Positions 21,780 to 32,265 of a stretch of DNA of 64,000 nucleotides are shown one piece after another. Made by a program: the position numbers and the translations under genes. The DNA is from Leptasterias polaris. Taxonomy: Eukaryota > Echinodermata > Asteroidea > Forcipulatida > Asteriidae. The stretch is from contig JAZGTN010000070.1 of assembly GCA_037783415.1 (NCBI GenBank), positions 10,733,001-10,797,000 of the forward strand. Reading direction: 5' to 3'. The notes below the pieces were generated by a model. That model searched no databases, was not told the DNA's origin, and saw only the letters and a list, made by a program, of their open reading frames with translations. Each line of letters opens with the position of its first letter. The stretch's first letter is position 1.

Positions 21780-22295
21780 AGTCATTATTTTTTGTTTCGG
21801 TACTTAAACATGATAAACTTAATTGATAATGTTATAATATTGGTTGGACAGAAATTTGTTGTTAAGTAGAAGATTATGTAGAACTTACTCTCACACACAA
21901 AAACCCCAAACGACAACAACACAAAACTACATAAGTACCGGTAACAACTATAAAAAAAATATTACAATCTTCCTTTTAGAAATTAATGACGTATCAGCCA
22001 GACACTATGAGATAGTGATTTACCGAATGAATACAACAATTATTTGCAAATGACTAGAAATCTTATCATGGATATTTCTGTTCATTGCAGTAGAACTATT
22101 CACAGTTTCTTCCACCAAGGAATACTTTCGTTAGTGTATTGACATTAATTATACAAAAGTTTTAGTGATAAAAGCCAAAACGTACTGCATATTATTGTAC
22201 ACTAATTACAGCTAAGCCTATGTGCGTGTTGTATGAGCACTTAGAGAAAGACACTGGTTGGAAGGAAACGTCAATCATTTATGTGCTTTGAATTT
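21780..22295. other. AT-rich spacer
   Basis: No supported gene or repeat is seen. Confidence 0.5.
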
Positions 22296-22429
22296 TTGCG
22301 TAGGTCCTTTGGATTGGTGAGCAACTTAGTTTGTTTATTTCCAAATATCACAATATATAATAATAAAACATACATGCATTAATGAGTGATACGTGGAGGG
22401 CACCAGGAAAAAGCCAAGGCTTATACAGG

Positions 22430-22971
22430 GCCTGGTCCCTTTAGTTTATAAATTAATTGGTTTTAGTTTATAACAATAACAATATTAATTGATGAAATGA
22501 AAGTACAGAGAAATGTATAATGCATACAGCAAACATAGCACAAAAATGGTTTTTGTAATTGAACTGCTTTTTACAATTAGTTTTGCTATAGAGCCATAAA
22601 TACAATAGTAGTATTATTGAGTGTCGATAACAAAACAAAAGGGAAAATTAAAAGAAACATATTTTGGTATTTACAAGACTAGATAAATTGGAATGTATAA
22701 TAATGCGTACATAGTTACAAGTGGTGTCATTTTAGACGATATTGGTTATAAGTAGGTTTTTCATGTATTTTTTGAAGCTGTGCACAGTTCTAAATGAAGG
22801 TATTGGGGTAAGCCGATTCCAGAGTAGGGGGCCTTGATGTCTGACTGTTTTCATAAATAATGTGGTCCGAGCCTTTCCAATATGAATTTTAGTTGCTGAT
22901 CTAGTGTTATGTGGATGGATGTCCAGATTTCGCGAAAAGAGGAGTCTTATGTTACTTGGAAACAAGTTAGT
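22430..22971 (-). pseudogene. LINE 3' end, minus strand (unit B)
   Basis: The frame 22732-22965 reads DIHPHNTRSA, GKARTTLF, RHQGPLLWNRL and FKKYMKNLL. It keeps more of the conserved NTRSA part than the homologues in units A and C, whose 5' ends are replaced. Confidence 0.7.
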
Positions 22972-23861
22972 TTGGACTATTGAGACAGTGTGTCTGTTTT
23001 TAGTACGAGATCAATGTAAATGTGTAGATTGAGAAATATAGTGATTGGTATAGGTAGCACTTGTTTGGTGTGTGGCTATTCATTTTATAATCAAACAAAA
23101 TAGTTAAGTGTTAACTCCCAAAAAACAAAAAATAAAAAATAAAAATAAAATAATAAAAATTAAAAAATAAAACAAAAGAGTACATTTTCCTTACTTCGTG
23201 ATACTATTTGTATTCCTTATCAAATTCAACATCACCAGTCTTACTGGACCAAACAAATAATAAATATATCAAATGCTCCAACATTCCTATCGTTCCTATT
23301 TGGTTTTGAAGCACATACAATTATTTTGGAACCTGACTAAATTCAAACCAATAATAGGTATGTTTTTAACTTTTATCCAGTGCCAGCTGTCCATATTTAT
23401 CTTTTATCTATGATTATTGAATTTTTTAAAATCAAGCTCCACGGTCAGTTTTAAACGGGATCTTAGGACCCACCTATTTGTATTTTCTCAATTGCTTTTT
23501 GATTTCCTTGTAAAATGTTAATCTTTTATTCATTTGTTTTTTCATTAATAGTTAATAATTTTTTCTTTTGTCAAGTGCCATTTGTCTATCTTTTTCTTTT
23601 TTCTACTATAGGTTTTCCCGGCCAATTTCAGCAAAAATGCACTCAATTTCATTAAGTTACCATGCATTCAAATTCACGCATTTTCCCCAAATCCTCTCAA
23701 ACTAGGGTTTCTTTTTAGCTCTAAATGCATTCAATTTCGTTTTCGTGCACACATGATTTCGTTTTTCTCGTTCAGATTCGTTTCAGTCCTTCTATTTGAT
23801 TTATTTGAAGAATAGTATTGTATACTGCTTGGTCATTATTTTTATATCTAATTTAGGCATA

Positions 23862-23897
23862 CTCGCGAAAAGGCCGCCGAAGGCGGCCTTTCGCGAG
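23862..23897. repeat. perfect GC-rich hairpin
   Basis: CTCGCGAAAAGGCCGCC, a GAA loop, then GGCGGCCTTTCGCGAG. It marks the left edge of DNA absent from the other segmental copy. Confidence 0.85.
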
Positions 23898-26800
23898 GCT
23901 GTTAGTTCCCTGTTTTAGTAAGTTTTCGTGTTTTGAATGCAGGGAAAAAATAGATTAAAAACAAAATAGAGAGAAGTTTATGGGAAAATGAATATATCCT
24001 GGATTTTCCGATACCCCGGGGAGGTAATGTGGACGGACAGTCCAACCCCAAACCATGTTACATTATTTTGTACACTGGTTTTTGGAAATTGTAAGTTTGT
24101 GACTCTTTAGTCTTTCAAACACGTTGGATGGATGAAAGTTCAGCCCAGATTTTGACCGAAAATTACTGCTTTGCTCAAAATAGTAAGAAACACAATCGAA
24201 CCTTTTTATGAACCGTGCGCATCCCTGGTGTATTTAAGGCGAGTTTGAAGTATTTTGTACAGGTATTTGATAGTTTTTACCAGTCAATGGCCCAGGTAAG
24301 AAAGTGCTTCCTTTCATTTGCTGCGATGACCGTCATGGTTGTGCATAAACAATGAGCTCGGAGGATACGTTGTTAAAAATTCATTTTGGGAAAATTAACA
24401 ATTGTATCAAAACGAAAACATCACATAACGAAGCAATAATGCTTCGTTTTACCTTCAAAAATTATGAAATAATAAAGAAATATGAGGCAAAAACATAGCA
24501 TCCGTGTGCTTCATAAGGGTCTCCAGAAAAGTAATTTGCCTAATTAGTAATAGTTAACGGAATTGGGCAGAAGAATTTTATTATTAATGGGATGTTATAG
24601 CTACACTATTGAAATAGTCTTTCATTGTATTCTTTATTCTCGAAACAGTCAAGAACACTTAAAGAATCCGTCTTCAATTCGTCAGCGTTACCGTTCAGAA
24701 TCGAAATGTCCGCCATATCTCGTTTGTAAAATGAGGGCCCTAACTTGATTGGTCAAACCGTGAACTGATTGTATCTGGCCTATGTAACCAATCAACTGCT
24801 GCGTAAGGAAACGCTATAGGCAAAATGGTCATGTATGGCTCCTGACTTACTACACAAAACTGAATGCGGTGTTGGGTAAACATTGAGGTGCCTATAACTC
24901 TCTCGTGAGAACACTATGTACACGAGTTATTGCTAGTAAATTATTTCATCGTTATTTAAAAGGTTTTGTTTGTTTTGTTTGAAAAACTTTGACATCAGTC
25001 ATCTAATTACTGAGAGGGAAAAACCAACATTGGTACATTTTTTGGTCTTACACTACAGACTTTTCACTTTGGCAAGCAGTCCTAGCGCCAATTATAACAA
25101 AAAAGTAAATAATAATAAACAAATATTTTTAAAGCATTATTCCATTCCTCCGAAGGTATAAGCATTCTACCTGCATAAGTAGATCACTATATTTTACACT
25201 TCTACTGAGGGAACCTATGGTCAGATAATTAATTTTAATAACTGTTTACCACCAAAATGACAACTCTTTCATATTTGATTTTCTTGTTTTACGGAAACAT
25301 TTATTTAAATCTAAGTTTCTTCTTTCAGCTGCATGAATTTCTTGCACACATTTTTCTTTATATTAAATCCACAATGAACATTGTGTTTTCTTTTAATATC
25401 TTAAAGTTATTATACAGAACTGAAAACTTTACGAAGTTCACACTTGAACCTTTTTTCTGTGAAATATAAATTCATAATCAAGAAAACTGTATCTGAAAAC
25501 CTTAAAACAAACGTACTTCAGCTGATTTCGGTTGTTAGAACCCAAAATAATGACAATGTATTCACGTGTTGAAATCTGGGCCAGATTTTGCACTATTTTT
25601 CTCCTGACTCATACAAGGGGTTGAGGAAAAAATGTCACAGATTTGTTATTTCAAGACAGTTGATCACACAAAACATCAAGCAGGTCTACGACTATTTTTG
25701 TCGGCTGTACCAATCCTCCATAACAGCAACTAACATTCACAACTAACAGTATACTTTGTTACAACATTAGTAATAAATTACCTAAAAGGTAGGGTCATAG
25801 ATTGATTTTTGTCTATGAAAGGCTTATTTATAGGCAAAATTATAAGGAAAGATACAATAAAGTCACAAGTGAAAGTTCAAGCTGAATACAGTGTCTATAT
25901 GCTGAGAAAACAACAGCAAAAAAAAAACGGTCACAGTATTTTCACAAGAACGTTGAATCCATCCACGTTTAGCGAAGTGACAGATAGATCGCATCTCTGG
26001 TTGCAGCATTCTTGAACGGGACACCATTACACAACCCACAGAAATCTGGCCGGGATACAACATCAGGAAGATACCGCAAGATACCAGTCACTGTACCTCC
26101 TGATGTAATTGGAATCCTCCAAAACTTTTACTTGAAAGAACGGTAGGTCACAGAGAGTGCTAGGCCTGAAATTTGAGGTAAAAAAACAAAACAAAAAAAA
26201 CCGTCATATTTTAATAATGCGAAATTACTTTTTCTTGTTCAACCAGATCCAATCAGTTACTAAAAGCGGGACTGAAAATATAAGTTTATTGAAATAACCA
26301 GGCTTACTGTCAACAGAAATGTCTGGACCTGAACGTAAACGGTCAAGCTACTTAAATACTAAAATTTTGCATCTGTACAATATCGAAAAAAAACCTTTAA
26401 AAAAAACCGGAGTATAGCGACCCAGTTGGGACAACTCCATGCAATAAAACAATACCCTAAAAAGAAAATAAAAAGAAAAAAGATAGCTAAATCAGTTTGG
26501 GTATGATCATCAGTATGATCATTCAGCAAGAACTTCATTGGTGCACATAGTGCTTCATGCATTTTTGATGAAGGAAATGTTTTACTAACTCTTGACTAAT
26601 ACTGAGTTTTGTCCTTTGCAAGAGACTTGGTGTTGTAATGAAAAAATTCAGCATGAACATACCACCAAGACATAACGAATAAAAAGCAGCCACATTATTG
26701 TATTCACAAGGAATGTTTTGGCCCTATTACTAAAGTATTGTTACGACATTACGCAACAATGAGTGCCACGCAGCGGCGACATTTCAGATTTTTCCTGAAT

Positions 26801-27124
26801 TTCCCAGAGCGAAAAAAACGTCAACGGTTTTATGGGCTGAAGTGAATGTGGCATCGATCATCCTTCGTCTAACGTATAATCGAGCTCAAATGTTTCCTTC
26901 CTGCTCGAATCAATCAGGTTCACCAAAAGTATGAATCTGTTCATCGAAAATTGTCAAAACCTAAGTACACATCAGGTGAATATTTAAATGTCTTTGAGTG
27001 GTTAAATTGAGGTGGAAAGGGGTTTTTATACTACGTTAATTGTCAAGAAATCTACTTACCACTCGAAAGCGGCCGGGTTCGCGGGTGGCTTGGCTGCCAA
27101 CAATCGCAGTTCGCCAACAGTTGC

Positions 27125-27255
27125 AATTTTTTTTCCCAGCGCGGTAAAGGCCATTCTGTGCCGGTGCTAGTTGATATTGTAATGAAGCTTGGCACGTACG
27201 GATCCCAGTGAGATAATGCGCAGAATGGCCTTTATCGCGCTGGGGGAAAAAATTT
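27125..27255. mobile_element. short foldback repeat
   Basis: The arms AATTTTTTTTCCCAGCGCGG... and ...CGCGCTGGGGGAAAAAATTT, each about 35 bp and including AAAGGCCATTCTG and its complement, enclose about 55 bp. No coding capacity is present. Confidence 0.6.
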
Positions 27256-27551
27256 TGCTGCCAGGTTTTGGTGCCGCACGTGATTCGTGCCGCACGGGAC
27301 GTGAACGTTGTTTTTGTCGCGCATGTTTTCGTATTCCATCAGCCGCGCTTTCGTACCTTGCGTTCGTTCATCCTCTTTCGAAAAAATTATGTGAAATAAA
27401 TCAATTTTTGAAATACGAAGGAAATAAAAAAATTGTACCCCCTTAGTATGATCACCGGACCAAAAAGGGGCCTTCTGAAAATTTGCAGCCCGATCCATAT
27501 AGGCACCTGTGAGTTTTTCTTACACAAACAGACACCTTACTCGCATTAGTA

Positions 27552-27552
27552 T

Positions 27553-27606
<54 letters not shown>
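27552..27606. repeat. (TAGA)n microsatellite
   Basis: About thirteen uninterrupted TAGA units. Confidence 0.95.
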
Positions 27607-29397
27607 TTGTAAAGCGCCATGAGCACAAGAGATGTGCGCTGTAGAAATAAAGTTTATTATTATTATATGATTCATAATTGATAATGATCAGAACTGATTT
27701 AGAGTGCCTTTTCCGTCTCCAAGCATGTTATCAACACCAGAGCGTAAGATTTCAGAAATGTCGTAATTTTTTGTTATTTCCTGGTAGAAGGGTTGAAGAT
27801 AATTATTCAAAATGGGAAAGTTTTGTTCTCAATCTTTGATATTTAAGATCTTGAATTCGCCCTCTTTTTCGAGATGATTTCATTTTTCACACATTGTGTT
27901 TCAATATTAAAAGCACGATTAGTACTATTAAATAAGATCACGTCTTGATTGATGAATAAAGCCTAGATAAAAATTGAATTGAAACTGTCGTGGGTAAATG
28001 TTTTCCCTGGCTACAAGCTAAGGCTGTTCCTTGATTTCAATTAAAAATATCTCATCTAAATCGTTACCAATAATTTGTTTTGGCAAGAAGTAAAGCTCTA
28101 TTAACAGCAACTGCAAAACTAGATCAATGTGTGTAAAAAATAGGCGTATTGTATCATGTCAATCATTGACAGTGGTTTTTTCTGAACAAACACTTGCGCA
28201 AACAGATCGCAACCGTTCGCGCAAACGTTTGTGATTGTTGGGACGATTGGTCGCGCACTTCCTGATGTCAATATGGCGGCGCTCTGTAATAAAAATGGCG
28301 GCACCGAATGTATTTTTAATTTGTTGTAACTTGGTTATTGCAGTAGGCCTATTGTAGAAAATGTTAGTCCTCGTCACGACTTCAGCTAATTAAGTTGTTA
28401 GGCCTATTTCAACTCACCTGACTGCGTTACCAATCACTGAAAACACAAATAACTATTTTTGTGACAAGAAAGAAATATTGGCCAAGTTCGCGCAAGGACC
28501 ATCGTTGACTAGGCCTATAGTTCGACTATTAAGTTAGCCCGAACTCTATCTAGTCGGCGATGGTTGGACTTGTCGACTATTTAGAACCAGCCTATATAAA
28601 TAGGGCTCGGTCGCATCGCTGGTTATCAATAGCCCTTTGCATAGCACAGTACAGAGTGGACTAGTTTATAAGAAAATGATAACGTACTAGCGGAGGGCAT
28701 AATTCTTTCGTATAAAATGTTGCTAAGTGGGGTTAGGGGGGTAATTGGAGAGGATCAGAGGTGGTCGTTTTCAGAATTGTTTTGGTAAAGTTAAGCAAAA
28801 CTCCTTCATTAAAAACTGAATTTAAACGAAATATTTTACAGCTTGTCCTTCTGTTTGGTGTCCAACTTGCTCGTGTACATTATCTTGGATAGCAGCCCAG
28901 GACCGGTGAGAATGAAGTCATACAAAATACAAACAATCTACAATGAACTTGAACGACACGCAAATTATATGTATTTATTAACCACACACAAAATCGAATA
29001 AAAAGTAGATCAAATCGATAAAATAAAAAAAATATTTGTTGAGAAAATGGATCCAACCTCTCAGAAAAAATAAAAGTGTTCAAATAACGTAAGTCACTGA
29101 AGGGTAAATAATTGATGTATTTCTTGAGATAAATCAAGTTGGAAATTAGCAAGTTGGATGCTCCGTAGCCGCTTGATGGCCGCATGCAACTCACCCACTA
29201 TAATATCAAGAATGACTGGTTGATCACATGTTCATGTTGAGTCAAGTCGGTTTGTTCACTTGCAACTTTTGACATCAGAAATCTTTCAATATCAATTTAT
29301 ACAGAATAAACAGAATTTACAGCACTAAATCTTATTATAATGATTACGATGATTGAAATAAGTTCGGATTACTTCTGTACTCAAAGTACTCAGAATT
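27607..29397. other. spacer duplicated from 5161-6954
   Basis: Contains the LINE-like tail (27607-27665) and the GCGCAAACG repeat (28185-28495). No gene is seen. Confidence 0.6.
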
Positions 29398-29690
29398 GAC
29401 CCGGGGTCCGGGTCCCTGGGGGCTTGAGTTTTTTCCGGGTCAGACTAACCCATAGAGGTAACAACATGTCAATTAACTCAGACTAATATTGGTCATTTTA
29501 ACCCATTTCTGAGTCAATTTCACATAATCCGGGTCAGACTGACCCGGAAAGGTAACAAAACGACACTTTAAACTCAGATTCTGCGTCACTTTAACCCATT
29601 TCTAGAACAATTTGAGACATAATCCGGGTCAGACTGACCCAAAACTGGGTCAGGCTCCACAGGATCCGGATCCGGATCCATTTTCATCCG
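29398..29690. repeat. GGGTCA / TGACCC palindrome cluster, second copy
   Basis: The counterpart of 6955-7215, with one extra TGACCC/GGGTCA block near 29635-29655 and a GGATCC cluster near 29662. Confidence 0.5.
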
Positions 29691-30074
29691 GACGTATTTA
29701 GAGTGTAAACCCCATGTGCAAATATACTTATTGTAGGCAAATATAGCAGTGATGTTGGCTGAGCTTTGGCTCAACAATTAAGAGCTGGTTTTCTGATGAT
29801 CTTGCAGATCATCGAGTCTAATGAAGTTTTTCACACACGATGTACTCCCTCGTAGGCCCACTTGCTAGCACGTACCCATATAAGGCAAAGGTTAGAGAGG
29901 AAAACAACCTATAAGGGGGAGGGTCCAAAGAGAGTGAGCCACCTAGAGTGTTCCTTACTTGTATTTTATATATTTATTTGTTTTTTTGTTTGTTTATTGA
30001 AAAACGTAGAGCAAGGTATAGTATTCATTTTACTAAAGTATAATCAGCGCTACTTACCGCTGTATTCATAGTTT

Positions 30075-30515
30075 GTTGCATCCTAATTAAATTGTTCGTA
30101 CACGGTTTACTTCCTCATAATTGCTAGGATGACATACCCATATAAGGCAATGGTTAGAGAGAAAAACAACCTTTGTTGAGCTGGAATTTTTGTTCAGTGC
30201 TTGACAAAGAAACGAAATGTGTTGGCGCGCAAGAGGAAGTTGACAACAAACATCTAGGCTATGTTTTGCTGTGAACCAAACATTGTTTGCCACCGAAGTT
30301 CAACCATTAGCCGTCTTGTCTGAAACTACGAGGCTGCACCTACAAAATAACATTATCAGTTGTCAGTTTGTCTTAATAAAATGGAGCCAGCATGTATAAA
30401 AATTACCATGTTGGTCTTCATAGCCGTGTTTGCTATGAGAGCAAAATCCCAAACTCGAGCATGGTTAGAGAGAAAAACAACCTAAGGGGGAGGGAACAAA
30501 GAGAGTGAGCCACCT
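30075..30515 (+). pseudogene. orphan FReD promoter plus truncated exon 1 (unit C)
   Basis: The ATG at 30381 gives the signal peptide [19 protein letters not shown] and then RAWLERKTT and a stop. It is the homologue of 7595-8026. Confidence 0.65.
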
Positions 30516-30639
30516 AGAGTGTTCCTTACTTGTATTTATGTATATATTTATTTGTTTATTTGTTTGTTTATTGAAAAACGTAGAGCAAGGTATAGTATAA
30601 ATTTTACTAAAGTATAATCAGCGCTACTTACCGCTGTAT

Positions 30640-31216
30640 TCAAAGTTCATAGCACCCTAATGAAAACGTTTCGTACACGGTGTACTTCCTCATACTTGCT
30701 AGGATAACGTACCCATATAAGGCAATGGTTAAAGAGAAAAACAACCTTTGTTGAGCTGGAATTTTTGTGCTTGACAAAGAAACGAAATAATTATGTTTGG
30801 GCGCAAGAGGAAGTTGACAACAAAAAATCTATGTTTTGCTGTGAACCAAACATTGTTTGCCACCGAAGTTCAACCATTAGCCGTCTTATCTGAAACTATA
30901 TACGAGGCTGCACCTACAAAATAATATTATAGTTGCCAGTTGCTTCAATAAAATGGAACCAGCTTGTATAAAAATGACCCTGTTGGTCTTCATAGCCGTG
31001 TTTGCTATGAGAGCACAATCCCAAACTGAGCATAGCAAGCGAGACCGAATGATGCGTAGGCCTAACAACGTTCCAATCTTGCAGTTAATACAGATTCGGT
31101 CAAAATCATCTTTAAAAAAACACAATTTTATGTTTATTTCTGAACCCCAAAATGACCCACAAGTGAAAAATAAGTTTCTCCTCTTTATTCCTTCGATTAA
31201 AAATGTTGGACAATAG
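30640..31216 (+). pseudogene. orphan FReD promoter plus altered exon 1 (unit C, 87-residue frame)
   Basis: The ATG at 30953 begins the signal peptide and the frame ends at 31216 (IPSIKNVGQ). It has the same 17-bp deletion and the same open frame as the copies at 8473 and 17315. Confidence 0.55.
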
Positions 31217-31950
31217 TTGCTGTGGTTATTCAACAGACAATGACAGAGGCAAAGGAACCTTCCATACATGTTCGAAGTTGTTTTTGCCTACGTGCAACAT
31301 GGCCGCACCACCCGCACGACGGATCACGAAACTAGGCCAGTGCGCCCTCTAGTTATAATATAACTCTATGGGAACACCACATAAACCCCAATAGCAACCA
31401 TTGCTAACTGCTAAATATTCAAAAATACTTTAAAGTCTGTCAGCCTCTTGAAACTAACTCTAAATAAATATTTGGACAACTAAACTTTAGATTTCCTTTC
31501 AATTTTTGACAGGTTAGGCCAAGAGGTGTTTGTAAATAGGCCTAACCCAAGAACAAAAACACCAAAAAATGAAAACTTGCTTTTTCCAAAGCCGACCTGC
31601 TGCTAGTTTTCATGAAGCACTCTTTCAATGTTCAAGCCAAAAAGGACCAAACATCAATTATCATCAACATTTGAAGCACAACACCCCCACGTTGCTGAAA
31701 CTTGGCATAACTACACAATCTATTAACTGCATGACCCCTAAAACCTAATTATGCAAAAATATGCGCATTAATGTTTGCCTATGTGGTGCACCTGGTAAGG
31801 GGGAGGGTCCAAAGAGAGTGAGCCACCTAGAGTGTTCCTTACTTGTAATTATGTGTATATTTATTATTTATTTCTTTATTGAAAAACGTAGAGCAAGGTA
31901 AAGTATACATTTTACTAAAGTATAATCAGCAGTAGGGCCTACTTACCGCT
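31217..31950. repeat. spacer repeat of FReD 5' module (unit C)
   Basis: The counterpart of 8737-9480. No gene is seen. Confidence 0.65.
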
Positions 31951-32026
31951 GTATTCAAAATTCATTGCACCCTAATGAAATTTTTCGTACACGATGTACT
32001 TCCTCATACTTGCTAGGATAACGTTC

Positions 32027-32036
32027 CCATATAAGG
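32027..32036 (+). promoter_or_regulatory. CCATATAAGG box before FReD gene C
   Basis: A CArG/TATA-like box about 240 bp before the ATG, as in genes A and B. Confidence 0.45.
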
Positions 32037-32265
32037 CAATGGTTAGAGAGAAAAACAACCTTTGTTGAGGTGGAATTTTGGTTCAGTGCTTCACAAAGAA
32101 ACGAAATATGTTTGTGCGCAAGAGAAAGTTGGCAACAAAAAATAGATGTTTTGCTGTGAACCAAACATTGTTTGCCACCGAAGTTCAACCATTAGCCGCC
32201 TTGTCTGAAACTACGAGGCTGCACCTACAACATAACATTATCAGTTTTCAGTTTGCCTTAATAAA

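Larger units (their letters stand above)
23861..27604. other. 3.74-kb segment absent from the other duplicate
   Basis: No domain-bearing gene is seen; frames of 60-90 residues look random. A relic of the MITE at 50872-51225 seems present at about 25630-25735 (CAGATTTGTTATTTC, ACCAATCCTCCATAA). The segment ends in a TAGA microsatellite. It may be an insertion in this copy or a deletion from 4290-16455. Confidence 0.6.
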
